The notes beneath the pieces were generated by a model. The model saw nothing but the letters and a program-made list of their open reading frames with translations, was not told where the DNA came from and made no database searches. Shown one piece after another: positions 7,979-17,534 of a stretch of 64,000 bases of DNA. This DNA is from QPIN01 sp965224575 (GTDB lineage: Bacteria > Pseudomonadota > Gammaproteobacteria > Methylococcales > Methylomonadaceae): NCBI GenBank assembly GCA_965224575.1, contig CBDCZQ010000006.1, positions 3,100,001 through 3,164,000 on the forward strand, in the 5' to 3' direction. Position 1 is the stretch's first letter, and every line of letters begins with the position of its first letter. Made by a program: the position numbers and the translations under genes.

Positions 7979-9049
7979 TTATTTGTAACCTTCGCCTGTT
8001 CCTAATAAAGCTGCAATGATATTTTTTTGTATTTCTGAAGATCCTGAAAATAATCGGCTTGCTAAAGCATCATTAACTAATCGGGCTATAGGATTATCTT
8101 CAACTAAGCTGCTGCTACCCAAAACTTGAACCGCATCCAGACTTGATTGTAAAAATGCTTCTGCAGCAAATAATTTGGTTTGAGCACTTACTAAGGTGAT
8201 CCTCTTATTGTTGTCTTTTAATCTAGCACATTCATTTACCCATAACCGAGTGCCATCTAATCTTACCTTCATTTCAGCGATTTTATGACTTATCGCCTGG
8301 TTTTTCCCTAAGTGAAAACCATTAACTTGACGTTGCCGACTAAATTGAATAACTGTTTGTAATTGCCAGTCCATTACTCCGCAAAGGCCGGCAAAAATAA
8401 AGGCTCGTTCTAATTCTAATGCTTGTTGAATCATTATCTTACCTGCACCTGTTTTTCCGAGTTGTCTTGATTGTGGAATTAAACAGTCCTTTAGGATCAC
8501 ATCACCCATGGTTGCTGTGCTACAACTAGATACACTCGGTTGTTTGAGAAATTTAGCTCCGAGATCATCTTTATGTACAATAAAAGCACTCAGTTTATTT
8601 TCCAATCGAGCATAGACGACTAATAAATCAGCAATGGGGGTGTTGGTAATAAAACGTTTATGGCCATTTAAGAATATGCCATCAACTGTTGATTCGCCTA
8701 TCATTAATAAGCCGTTAAGATCTGATCCAGCTTGAGGTTCGGTGATAGCATGACCAGCAATGAATTCACCCGATAAAAGTTTGGCAAGGTATTCTTGTTT
8801 TTGTGTTGCGTTCCCGTAATTAAGTAATGGAAAAATAGCCCCCCAAAGATGTGCATTAATAGAAAGTAATAAACCACTATCTAAACAAAACTTACCAAGA
8901 CTCTCATGAGCTAAAATTAAGGTAGAAAAATCATCGCCACTACCACCCTCTACTATACTAATTGCATGTTTTAAAATGCCTTGTTGCGCACAATGGATAA
9001 AACGTTGTTTTGACGCCTGAATATCGCCTATAGGTGGAAGTTGATTCAT
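7979..9049 (-). CDS. Acyl-CoA dehydrogenase-family flavoprotein
   Basis: A 356-residue member of the acyl-CoA dehydrogenase superfamily. It has the HAITEPQAGSDLNG flavin-binding motif, the FITNTPIADLLVVYA strand, the middle beta domain, and a C-terminal SLDAVQVLGSSSLVEDNPIARLVNDALASRLFSGSSEIQKNIIAALL helix. It overlaps the upstream adenylating ligase gene by four bases, so both are translated together. A dehydrogenase paired with an amino-acid-type adenylating enzyme is the arrangement that oxidises prolyl-carrier protein to pyrrolyl in pyoluteorin or prodigiosin pathways, but the carrier protein is not adjacent here. The substrate is unknown. Confidence 0.8.
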   Translation of the reverse strand: MNQLPPIGDIQASKQRFIHCAQQGILKHAISIVEGGSGDDFSTLILAHESLGKFCLDSGLLLSINAHLWGAIFPLLNYGNATQKQEYLAKLLSGEFIAGHAITEPQAGSDLNGLLMIGESTVDGIFLNGHKRFITNTPIADLLVVYARLENKLSAFIVHKDDLGAKFLKQPSVSSCSTATMGDVILKDCLIPQSRQLGKTGAGKIMIQQALELERAFIFAGLCGVMDWQLQTVIQFSRQRQVNGFHLGKNQAISHKIAEMKVRLDGTRLWVNECARLKDNNKRITLVSAQTKLFAAEAFLQSSLDAVQVLGSSSLVEDNPIARLVNDALASRLFSGSSEIQKNIIAALLGTGEGYK

Positions 9050-10485
9050 TTTTTTTCGATTAGTTGTTTTAGCTTTTGATAATCTATTTTTTGATTTGTC
9101 AGATAAGGTAAAGATTTAAGCGTTATATATCTGCATGGTTGCATATAGGTTGGTAGCTTCTGTTTTAGCAGTTTAATGATGATAGCAAGATCCCCATCAT
9201 TTTTTAAAACAATTGCAGCGGCGGGCCTTTGCCCACTAGTGCTATCTTGCAATCCAATCACAGAGCAGTTATCTACAAATGGGTTCTGTAATATTACTTG
9301 TTCTATTTCTGCTGGCTCTACTCGATAACCAGAGCATTTTAACATTCGATCTAGGCGACCATGGTAGCAATATTCGCCATATTCATTCAGTGATACTTTA
9401 TCTCCTGTGAGATAAAATTTATCAGTCGTTAATGCGGAAATTAGTTTACCTTTTTGCCAGTAGCCAGATAGATTGTTGACACTTTGTACTTTTAATTCAT
9501 TATTTTCTGGATTAATAGATAATGTTGAATTACAAGCAGGAGAACCAATCGGAATAGGTGTGTTTTTAGCTAATCTGTTTCTATCTACTTTCCAGTAGCA
9601 ACAGACATTAGTCTCAGTAGGACCATATAGATTATAAAAATCAACCTCAGGCAATTGATTTGAAAGACTTATTAAGTGAGTAGTAGGGAAAACTTCCCCA
9701 GCAAATAAAATAGTTCTTAAATAGGGTAGGGGAGTGCTGTCAAGTGCTCCTTTTAAAGCAATAAAACTCAGTATTGAAGGCACGGTATACCATAGAGTTA
9801 TTCGGTTTTCACTGAGCCATGCGGTTAAACGACTAGGTGAAAAGGTCAATCTGGCTGGAATAAAATTTATCGTTGCACCACAACATAGACTACTGAATAA
9901 ATCGAATACAGATAAATCAAAATAAAAGGGCGTAAGTGAAGCAATAATATCTTTATTGTTTATTTTAAAGGTATGGCTTGCCCAATCAGAAAAGTTTTTC
10001 ATGGCTCTATGGCTTAGAGCCACGCCTTTTGGCTTTCCTGTGGATCCTGATGTGTAAAGAATGGCTGCTAATGATTCAGGTGATAGGTTTTCTGGCTGAT
10101 AATCATTATTGGAAGAATGTTGATCCATATCTAACCATAGTTGAGACTGCTCTAGCCATTCTGGGCAGGGACCTTTGCCGATAACACATTGGCTATCAGC
10201 ATCTTTAATAATATAATTTAATCGGTTGGCAGGGTTTTTTAAATCTAAAGGAATATAACATGCACCAATATTGATAACCGATAAAAGTGCTACTGCTGCT
10301 TCAATCCCTCGATCTAACGCAATAACTACACGGTGGTAATTATTTTTTTTAGATAAAAGTAATGAACTGGTTTGGTTAATTAACTGTTGGACTTGTTGAT
10401 AAGTTAGCTGTTGATCTCCTTCAATAAAAGCAATAGCATCAGGTGAGTCAAGGCACTGTTGATAAAAGGATGAGAGTAAAGGCAT
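9046..10485 (-). CDS. AMP-forming adenylation enzyme (NRPS A-domain-like)
   Basis: A 479-residue stand-alone ANL-superfamily ligase. Core motifs: AILYTSGSTGKPKGVALSHRA (A3), FYNLYGPTET (A5), YLTGDKVSLNEYGEYCYHGRLDRMLKCSGYRVEPAEIE (A7-A8) and a C-terminal LPYLTNQKIDYQKL lysine region (A10). The closeness to non-ribosomal peptide synthetase adenylation domains suggests it activates an amino acid or small acid and loads a carrier protein. No carrier domain is fused or next door. It is translationally coupled (ATGA overlap) to the downstream dehydrogenase. Specificity cannot be deduced reliably by eye. Confidence 0.82.
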   Translation of the reverse strand: MPLLSSFYQQCLDSPDAIAFIEGDQQLTYQQVQQLINQTSSLLLSKKNNYHRVVIALDRGIEAAVALLSVINIGACYIPLDLKNPANRLNYIIKDADSQCVIGKGPCPEWLEQSQLWLDMDQHSSNNDYQPENLSPESLAAILYTSGSTGKPKGVALSHRAMKNFSDWASHTFKINNKDIIASLTPFYFDLSVFDLFSSLCCGATINFIPARLTFSPSRLTAWLSENRITLWYTVPSILSFIALKGALDSTPLPYLRTILFAGEVFPTTHLISLSNQLPEVDFYNLYGPTETNVCCYWKVDRNRLAKNTPIPIGSPACNSTLSINPENNELKVQSVNNLSGYWQKGKLISALTTDKFYLTGDKVSLNEYGEYCYHGRLDRMLKCSGYRVEPAEIEQVILQNPFVDNCSVIGLQDSTSGQRPAAAIVLKNDGDLAIIIKLLKQKLPTYMQPCRYITLKSLPYLTNQKIDYQKLKQLIEKK

Positions 10486-10704
10486 TTAGAGTTACTATGT
10501 GATGAATTAATAAATATTTATACTTTATCATTTACATTTCAATATGATAAATATCTTGTTGATGAAAAATAGATGACTGTCTAATTGCTGTTAAATAGGC
10601 AACAAGTTATAATCTACCTAAATATAATAATAAATTGGTTTTTATTTCGTATTATTGCCATAAGTTTATAGGTAATTAATACTTTAAACCAAAAGGGAGG
10701 AATC

Positions 10705-11817
10705 ATGACTCGAGCTGTCGTAATTTTTTTAGGGCTACTTGCTCTTGCAGTATTTATTTTTGTTTGTATCAATAATAATGCACCAGCTATTCAGAATGAT
10801 ATTCAAACGCGAACATCAACCATTTTATCAAGTGATTCCTCTACAAAATGGGCAACAGCCAGAGCTGATGGGCGTAACATTATTTTAACAGGTATAGCGC
10901 CAACAGAAGCAAAGCGTCAACAAGCGGATGATATAGCTAGTAAGGTAGATGGCGTATTAAATGTAGATAACCAAATCACTGTTGCTTATTCATCCCCAGA
11001 AATTACATCCTCATCTACTACACCTGACTCTCAAAATAACCTTTATGAAAGTGAATTTTCAAGAAGTGCTTCTGGAATAGTATTAAGCGGATCTGTTCCT
11101 AATCAGGAACAACGAAAAAAACTGTTACGTTTAGCTAGAGAAAAATTTGGTGATGGTAATGTAACTGATTTTTTAATTGTTAAATCAGACGCACCAAAGG
11201 ATTGGTATCAAACGGCTTCTAGTGCAATAAAAAATTTAGTTTTGTTGCGTGATGGGGTTGTTGCAATAACTGATAAGCACGTAAGAATAATAGGACAAGT
11301 TGTTGATGATACTGCAAAGCAAAAGATTGAAAATAATTTAAAAAATGAGCTGCCTGATCAAGTTGCCTTTAATTTGAACGTGGATCCACCACCAGAACTT
11401 AAAGCTAAAAAAGACGAGTCAGCAATACCTCAAGCAATACAGTCATCTTCTTGTGGAAAAAAATTTAACAAACTAGTCTCTCCTAAGATTGTCAATTTCT
11501 CCACAGACAGTGCTTCTATTGAATCACAAGCAAGTATAGTGATTGAACAACTAATTAAGTATTCTGAGGTGTGCCCCAATTCAATAATAGAAGTTGGGGG
11601 ACATTCTGATTCTCGTGGAAATGAGGCTCATAATTACCTTTTAAGTAAACAACGTGCACGGACTACTGCTAACAGTCTGATAAAAAGTGGAATACGAAAG
11701 GATAGGTTGGTCGTAGAAGGATACGGTGAAAGCAAGCCATTAGCAGACAATAGTACAGAAAAAGGTCAGGCCCTTAATCGGCGCATAGAATTCAAATATT
11801 TACGAGAAGGAGACTAG
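10705..11817 (+). CDS. OmpA-family protein with BON domains
   Basis: A 370-residue envelope protein. Residues ~4-22 form an N-terminal membrane anchor. BON-type lipid-binding repeats follow (ARADGRNIILTGIAPTEAKR...VDGVLNVDNQITV near 50-95, and further repeats to ~225). The C-terminal OmpA-like domain (~250-365) holds NFSTDSASIE, VGGHSDSRGNEAHN and RARTTANSLIKSGIRKDRL, which form the peptidoglycan-binding pocket with its Asp and Arg. It would tether membrane and peptidoglycan. A strong GGGAGG ribosome binding site precedes ATG 10705. The DUF4332 membrane protein starts two bases after its stop, indicating an operon. Confidence 0.88.
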   Translation: MTRAVVIFLGLLALAVFIFVCINNNAPAIQNDIQTRTSTILSSDSSTKWATARADGRNIILTGIAPTEAKRQQADDIASKVDGVLNVDNQITVAYSSPEITSSSTTPDSQNNLYESEFSRSASGIVLSGSVPNQEQRKKLLRLAREKFGDGNVTDFLIVKSDAPKDWYQTASSAIKNLVLLRDGVVAITDKHVRIIGQVVDDTAKQKIENNLKNELPDQVAFNLNVDPPPELKAKKDESAIPQAIQSSSCGKKFNKLVSPKIVNFSTDSASIESQASIVIEQLIKYSEVCPNSIIEVGGHSDSRGNEAHNYLLSKQRARTTANSLIKSGIRKDRLVVEGYGESKPLADNSTEKGQALNRRIEFKYLREGD

Positions 11818-11819
11818 TA

Positions 11820-12416
11820 ATGGGATACTTAATAACTCAAATAATCATTTGTCTGTTAATAGCGGTGATGATAGGTTTTGTTATAGGCTGGTTACTAAGG
11901 GGCTTAGGCTTAGAAGTTGATGATGAGGATATGCCAAAATATAAGAATCAGGGCGCAGTAGATACCTCATTTTTAGATGAGGATGTTGACCTTGAGCCTG
12001 TCACTATAGCACCTTCAATTTCTCATAAAATTGAAAAAATTGACGGTCTTGAAAAAGGAATGGTGAAGGTTCTTCATAAAAATGGTATCAAAACAACTAA
12101 AGATTTAATAGAAAAATGCTCAAGTAAACATGGTTTGCAACGTATTATAAGCTCAACTGAAGCTTTAGAATCAACTGTAAAACAATGGGTCAGCCTAGCT
12201 GATATTATGCGTATTCCTGATATTAATGGAAGACTGGCTAAATTAATAGAAGCCTGTGGGATTAAGTCTACAGAAGCACTTGCTGAAGTAGACCCTCAGT
12301 TACTGGTTAACGAAATGCAGAGTGTTAACCAGCGTGAACTTTTATTTCCTGAATCAATACCGCTGCCTGACTTTAAGCAAATGGTTCATTTTATTAGAGA
12401 AGCGAAAACACTTTAA
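11820..12416 (+). CDS. Membrane-anchored DUF4332 (helix-hairpin-helix-like) protein
   Basis: A 198-residue protein with one N-terminal transmembrane helix (ITQIIICLLIAVMIGFVIGWLLRGLGLE), an acidic linker (DDEDMP, DEDVDLEP) and a C-terminal DUF4332-like domain with two hairpin units: IEKIDGLEKGMVKVLHKNGIKTTKDLI and MRIPDINGRLAKLIEACGIKSTEALAEVDP. Such domains resemble HhH DNA- or protein-binding folds. The function is unknown; the start follows the OmpA/BON gene by two bases, so the pair probably forms an envelope complex. Confidence 0.75.
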   Translation: MGYLITQIIICLLIAVMIGFVIGWLLRGLGLEVDDEDMPKYKNQGAVDTSFLDEDVDLEPVTIAPSISHKIEKIDGLEKGMVKVLHKNGIKTTKDLIEKCSSKHGLQRIISSTEALESTVKQWVSLADIMRIPDINGRLAKLIEACGIKSTEALAEVDPQLLVNEMQSVNQRELLFPESIPLPDFKQMVHFIREAKTL

Positions 12417-12944
12417 AATATTAACTTTACTTTTGCAGGTTTTATAGCGAGTTGGTTCTCTTGGTTTTTTTTGGTAAGGAAATTAAATCAACCACTTAGG
12501 AGCTGACTATGCACTTTAAACAGGTTGTTTATTTCTGATAATAAAATGAAAAAGCTCAGGCTTGGTATTAAATACATTTTTTAACCGTCTGATTTTTATA
12601 AAAAAAATCATCGAATCCACTGAACTTGAACATCAAGCATATGAATCACTATTTTCGCATACCTTTGAATTCTTTGTTGTTGGCAGCGTAAAATTTGGTA
12701 ATCATGAACATTAAGGCAAGTTCCTTGGTAATTACTTATTTGTTTTGTCGCACTCAGTTTATCATCAACCCTGCCTTTTTATTATTTTCAATGGGTTACG
12801 GCTTAAGTACGTGCCGTTCATACCGGCCCCCAGTTATTCTCAATAATTTTAGGGCTATTCCAGTTTTTTTGTAGATTGGTATTCTTATATAAAAAAATGC
12901 GTTAGACTTGATATTCCAAAATAGCTTAAAGTTAAGGATAAATT
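12417..12944. other. 528-bp gene-free region with a possible coding relic
   Basis: No complete gene is visible. A short open stretch around 12600..12714 reads protein-like residues (IIESTELEHQAYESLF, then SHTFEFFVVGSVKFGNHEH) to a TAA, without a clear start, and may be a decayed fragment. The last ~100 bases probably hold the promoter of the phosphatase gene, but no box is convincing. Confidence 0.3.
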
Positions 12945-14942
12945 ATGAGTAATCATTTACTTGCAGGGCCTATTTTACGTAGAGTTACCTCCCATGAAGT
13001 TTGTGTCTGGATCGCTACTGATCGACAACTCAATTTATCAGTAACAATATTGAAAGAAGGTGAACGGATAGGCATAAGTAAAGGTAAGGAAACTAAAATT
13101 AATCAATGTAAGCTAGGAAAGCACCTCTATATTTATCTTCTACAAGCCAACACCATCGACAAAAAGAGCTTATTCCCTCTAGATACTTTATTGACCTATC
13201 AAATTAAGATAGATAATAAAATACTGGACTTAAAAGCTTTAAATTTGACTTATGCAGGTGAGTCAAACCCTAGTTTTTTTATACCAAGCCAGATAAAAAA
13301 TTTACTGCAAGGAAGTTGCCGTAAACCCCATGGGAGCCCAACTGATATGTTAGGGGTAGGCGATGAGAAATTAGAAGAAACACATAATGATATAAAAAAA
13401 CGACCGGCTTTACTTTTACTCACAGGTGACCAAATCTATGCAGATGATGTCTCAGGCTCTTTGCTTGCATTACTTAAAGAAAAAGCCTTAGTTTTACTAG
13501 GCTCTCAAGAGTTATTACCCTGGGAAACTTTGCCGAAATCGCGCTATACCCTTTTTAAACAGCATATTAGGAATTTGTTCAATAAAAATATAAAACCTGA
13601 GATTAATCAAGAACAATTGTTTGATCCTTCTCAGTTAGAGCATCGGAAATATATAGCAAAAAAACAAGCTGGTTTTAGTTCGACAGAAAGTGATAATCAT
13701 TTATTTACCTTTGGCGAATATGCTGTCATGTATCTCTATGTATTTGGTAATGCTAGACAATGGTTACCTGATTTTTCTCTTGAAAAAGATGCTTCCAAAA
13801 ACGATGCATTAATAAACTTTCACAGTAGCTTACCTAAGGTACGACGTCTATTAGCTAACATTCCAACCTATATGATTTGTGATGACCATGATGTTACTGA
13901 TGACTGGAATATCACTGGTGCCTGGTATGATAAAGTAAGAAACCTTGCTTTGGGTCGACGGATAGTTGCTAATGCATTGTCAAGTTATTGGGCATTTCAG
14001 GCATGGGGAAACGCACCGGAAAATTTTGATGATACTTTTATTCTCTCTATCACTGAGTATTTTGTTGCATCCCCTTCTGTTCCACCAAAACTTGCTGAAC
14101 AATTCGATCTTAATATGTGGAAATACCGTGGCTGGAGTTTTTCTATTCCTAGTAACCCACCAATAGTTGCAATTGACTCGCGAACTCAACGTCAATCGGA
14201 TGGTGATAATTATCCTCCACAATTATTAGATAGATATGCATTGGATTGGTTACGCACAGAATGGACCAAACTACTTGCAAAGAGGGAGCAGGAAATTGAT
14301 AATGAATTAGCAAGTGATTTTCACCCTTGTCCTATTTTTGTAACAACTACTCCAGTGATGGGGTTTGCCCCAATAGAAGGTTTGCAACAATTATTATTAT
14401 GGATAACAGGAAGGGTTGAGAGTAGTCTGATAATCCGAACTTTTGAAAGCTGGTTTAATATTGAGGGTATAGTAACTGCAAGGGTTATTTACAAAGTGGA
14501 TGCAGAGGCCTGGACATCCAACAGAGAAGGTTTTGCTAAATTTCTAAATTGCATGCTACATAGAATGAATATAGATAAATGTGTTTTTTTATCTGGTGAT
14601 GTTCATTATTCATTTTCTTCCAAAGCAAGTTTCAAGAGCAATAAAAAAACCTTGCAATGCTGGCAATTGACCAGCTCGGCATTATGCAATACACCCAGTG
14701 CAAAAAACAGGTTTGATACTCTAAACAAACTTGCCAATGAAAAGAATGGTGAATTTTCTCATCAAAACCGTTCTTTAAGTGCTTCGAAACGATGGAAATC
14801 AAAAGGTGTTTACATCAACAGTATTTCACAACAAAGGTTGACACCAAAACCTAATATTGGTTTAGTAGAATTTGATGATAACGGTCCGGTCAAGCATACT
14901 TTGCTAAATGCTGAAAACTCTGAGGTATTTGTATTAAAATAG
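12945..14942 (+). CDS. PhoD-like alkaline phosphatase/metallophosphoesterase
   Basis: A 665-residue PhoD-type protein. The N-terminus has a PhoD-like Ig domain (LLAGPILRRVTSHEVCVWIAT), then GSCRKPHG, the metal-binding LLTGDQIYADDV (D162), CDDHDVTDDW (D313-D316 region) and LSGDVHYSF (D552, H554). These are the ligand motifs of PhoD phosphodiesterases/phosphatases. No Tat or Sec signal peptide is visible, unlike classical secreted PhoD, so this subgroup is probably cytoplasmic. ATG 12945 has an AAGG-type site upstream. It is monocistronic; an IS4-family element begins within about ten bases after its stop. Confidence 0.82.
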   Translation: MSNHLLAGPILRRVTSHEVCVWIATDRQLNLSVTILKEGERIGISKGKETKINQCKLGKHLYIYLLQANTIDKKSLFPLDTLLTYQIKIDNKILDLKALNLTYAGESNPSFFIPSQIKNLLQGSCRKPHGSPTDMLGVGDEKLEETHNDIKKRPALLLLTGDQIYADDVSGSLLALLKEKALVLLGSQELLPWETLPKSRYTLFKQHIRNLFNKNIKPEINQEQLFDPSQLEHRKYIAKKQAGFSSTESDNHLFTFGEYAVMYLYVFGNARQWLPDFSLEKDASKNDALINFHSSLPKVRRLLANIPTYMICDDHDVTDDWNITGAWYDKVRNLALGRRIVANALSSYWAFQAWGNAPENFDDTFILSITEYFVASPSVPPKLAEQFDLNMWKYRGWSFSIPSNPPIVAIDSRTQRQSDGDNYPPQLLDRYALDWLRTEWTKLLAKREQEIDNELASDFHPCPIFVTTTPVMGFAPIEGLQQLLLWITGRVESSLIIRTFESWFNIEGIVTARVIYKVDAEAWTSNREGFAKFLNCMLHRMNIDKCVFLSGDVHYSFSSKASFKSNKKTLQCWQLTSSALCNTPSAKNRFDTLNKLANEKNGEFSHQNRSLSASKRWKSKGVYINSISQQRLTPKPNIGLVEFDDNGPVKHTLLNAENSEVFVLK

Positions 14943-14969
14943 GAACTCATCAGTGTTCCCATATCACTC

Positions 14970-16160
14970 TTACCCAGGAACTAATCGAGCCACCAGAGCA
15001 GACATAAGATCAGCCAGAGGCTTTCCTGTGATTATTGCATTTTGAACGGCTCGAATGGTATAGGAGCTAATACGTACAATTCTTTCCAGAAATAATAATG
15101 GATTAACAAAACCGCCATTTTTCTGGGCTCTTCTTTGTCTTTCTTCAAGCGCTTGGTTATATTTTTTATCCGAAGGATGAATCAACTCGGGATCTTGTAT
15201 TTTTGAAATTTCTTCACAAACGCGCATTAAATTATAAGCCATGGTGGTAAGACGCATTTGATTGTTGAGTGACTTAATCGAAGAAGACCAGGCTTTTTTT
15301 TCTTTCATATTACTTTTGCTGTTATTGTAGGCCATTTTCAATGGTCCAGCGTTTGTAGTACAGAATCGCAATGGTGCCTGGATTTATTGATTTTGGTAAT
15401 GTCGAGACAAAGTGGTGTAACTTTTGGGTTTCGGGGTCGCGGTAATGTATGACATTAAATCTTACCCCTTGGTTTTCAACAATGCGGTAGTCTTCGATAC
15501 CTGTGTTAATAGGATTGTTGGCATCAAAGGCTATGGATTCGATCCATGTAGCCACTGAATTTTCTTTTAGAACAGATATCATATAATTTTGGTGGGCTTT
15601 CTGCTTTGCCCACCAAGAAAAGTCTGTCACCGCTTTGTCATAGACATAGAGATTGTTTTCTAGCTGTCTACACTGGCTATTTTGGTGATCAATATGATGG
15701 CGTAAATAAACCCAGTGGCGTAGACTTTTCCATTACCCCCTCTTGGGGTATGGCAGGCATGATCAATAAAATGTCCGTCAGCCGCTTCTACCGTATAGTC
15801 ATCAAGTTCAGGAAATGATTTAAGGTAATCAATATCTGAGGCGGCTAAATGATCACAGAGAATTTTATAGCTTTGGCCTTCGATGGCTTCAAGCATGCGG
15901 GTGCGTCTTGAAGACTTCAGGGATTTAAAGTAGGTCGAGGGAGGGAGGAGTTCTCCATGAACTTCTTCAGTTGTTTGTATAAAGTGGTGACCGCTATCAA
16001 CGGGGCTAATACAGCGCAATAGTCCGAGACGAATGAAGTCAATATCACTCATTTCAGGACATGATCTTTGCCAGACAGGTAGCGTTCTGCTGCTAATGCT
16101 TGCTCCATGCTTTCGTTGCAATGTGTCAGGAGGTAATCATTCAAAGAGAGGTCAGTAATC
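14970..16160 (-). pseudogene. IS4-family transposase, multiply frameshifted
   Basis: Homologous along its length to the transposase of copy 2. Against that copy it has a one-base loss near 16079 (around residue 30), an 86-base deletion at 15697..15706 and a one-base gain near 15335 that breaks the frame inside the catalytic YYKRWTIE region. The 86-base loss took place between two ATGGCGTAAA direct repeats that copy 2 still has at 24544 and 24630, so it looks like slippage or recombination between short repeats. No functional protein can result. Confidence 0.85.
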
Positions 16161-16366
16161 ATGCGAGTTTTCCGTTTTAGGGTAAAAAACGTAAAATCTC
16201 AAAAAAATTCTTTGTAATTACAAGTCTTTTTTTATTTAATTTCCCATGTTCGATGTTTTAAACCCTCATCTTTTCTATCGCTGGCAGCATTTTTTTTAAA
16301 ATACGAAAATACGTGTCTTAGTGGGCTTTAGAGTGCCAGTTCGCTGCGTGTTTCATTACAACTTTC

Positions 16367-16650
16367 GCTGAAAATCAGGGAAACGGAGCGATAGCGAAGT
16401 GATGATTTTTAGTCCGCAGTAGGCAACAGGGAAATTTGCAGATTCGACGTGTGCGATAGCACGCGAGAGAAGCAAAAATTTTTTCCCGATAAGCCGTCAA
16501 GTCAGTGAGGTAAGTTTTAACGGAGCGGCTTTTGTGCGGAGTTGAAACTGGACGCAGGACGTACTGTGGCACTCGATTAAGTCGCCCGAGCGGAATGAAT
16601 CTTTGGACATGGATGTCCCAAGGTGATATATAGCGAGGATGGCGCGCCAG
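16367..16650. repeat. ~285-bp insertion inside IS4 copy 1
   Basis: Copy 1 and copy 2 of the IS are collinear up to TTACAAC and again from ATGTTTTAAAGGG. In between, copy 1 alone has about 285 bases that are richer in G+C than the surroundings and contain short palindromes, e.g. GGACATGGATGTCC near 16608 and GTGCGATAGCAC near 16450. No convincing protein is encoded. It may be a small non-autonomous element; the family is not recognised. Confidence 0.5.
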
Positions 16651-16819
16651 ATGTTTTAAAGGGAACACCCATGATTATTTGATAAATAAAATTAGGTGTA
16701 AAGAAAAAAGACTGTCTAAAATTAAAGAATACCTTATCATATTGCTGTTGAAGAATGGGCTTAGTTTTGGTGTCTTATTCTCAAGAAATATCAAAAAATA
16801 ACCGTGCGGAGCATACTAA

Positions 16820-17439
16820 GTGACAGAAATAAAAGAACAATCAATAGAAACCTTCCTTGATGAGCTAGCAAGTAAACAGGCAACACCAGGTGGAGGAAGT
16901 GCAGCGGCAGTGATTGGAGCACAATCAGCAGCACTTACCAGTATGGTTTGTAATTTGACTATTGGAAAGCCAAAATATGCTGAAGTAGAAGAGGAAATGA
17001 AAGCTTTATTAAAACAGTCAGAAGCATTACGACAACAGCTAACTGGCATGATTAAACTAGATGTTGATGTGTTTGATCATCCTATGGCTTACCTAAAGAA
17101 ACAGATCAGGAAAAAGCAGTTAGGAGTGAAAAAATACAAACCGCTTTAAAAGAGGCGACTTTAGTCCCACTAGAGTGTGCTAAAGCCAGTGCACAAGCAA
17201 TTAAATTAAGCAGAATAGCAGCAGAAAAAGGAAATATAGGTGTTATTAGTGATGCCGGCGTTGCGGCAATGGCGGGATATAGTGCATTAAAAAGTGCAGC
17301 ACTCAATGTTTATATTAATGCCGGCAGTATTAAAGATAAAAAATTTGCCACTGAAAAGCTCGCAGAATTAGAGCAAATTATCAGTGGAGCAGATATTGAA
17401 GTTGAAGAAACTTATCAAATTGTTAAATCTAAATTGTAA
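16820..17439 (+). pseudogene. Cyclodeaminase/cyclohydrolase (FchA-like), frameshifted
   Basis: The N-terminal part (GTG start at 16820; FLDELASKQATPGGGSAAAV, then ALTSMVCNLTIGKPKY) is a formiminotransferase-cyclodeaminase-type domain, with the PGGGSAAA folate-binding loop. Near 17075-17085 the frame is lost; the rest continues in another frame as GLPKETDQEKAVRSEKIQTA, then ATLVPLECAKASAQAIKLS and GVISDAGVAAMAGYSALKSA, ending in KSKL-TAA at 17439. Combined, this is a normal ~205-residue protein. In methylotrophs and acetogens the family works as methenyl-tetrahydrofolate cyclohydrolase in one-carbon metabolism. Either the gene is recently inactivated or the base call is wrong. Confidence 0.8.
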
Positions 17440-17447
17440 GAGATGAG

Positions 17448-17534
17448 GTAGGTTGGGCTAACGGCTCTATCGTTAACCCAACATTTTTAGTATCCATATT
17501 GTTGGGTTGCCAAAGAGACGGCAGCCCAACCTAC
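17448..17534. repeat. GTAGGTTGGG palindromic repeat, copy A
   Basis: An 87-bp element bounded by GTAGGTTGGGCT and AGCCCAACCTAC with an internal GTTAACCCAACA / TGTTGGGTTGCC pair. Copy B at 21836..21924 is nearly identical in the opposite orientation and a diverged copy C lies at 41409..41492. This type of dispersed palindrome is common in bacterial intergenic DNA. Confidence 0.75.

Larger units (their letters stand above)
14951..16670 (-). mobile_element. IS4-family element, copy 1 (decayed, with internal insertion)
   Basis: Ends were defined by comparison with copy 2 at 23.8-25.3 kb. The inner ends carry inverted TGTTCCC (14954) and GGGAACA (16661..16667); with two mismatches the inverted ends may extend outward to CAT. 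The copy carries a broken transposase and, near its right end, about 285 bases that copy 2 lacks. Exact boundaries are uncertain by a few bases; no clear target duplication was confirmed. Confidence 0.75.

Noticed and set aside
15606..15818. 70-residue plus-strand open frame in IS4 copy 1
   Set aside because: Antisense shadow of the decayed transposase.
16375..16668. 97-residue open frame on the minus strand inside IS4 copy 1
   Set aside because: It lies in the ~285-base insert, is rich in Arg, Cys and His with no family pattern, and runs through palindromes; it looks like a chance frame.
17106..17306. 66-residue open frame opposite the cyclodeaminase gene
   Set aside because: It is the antisense shadow of the second half of that gene, whose plus-strand translation is clearly homologous.
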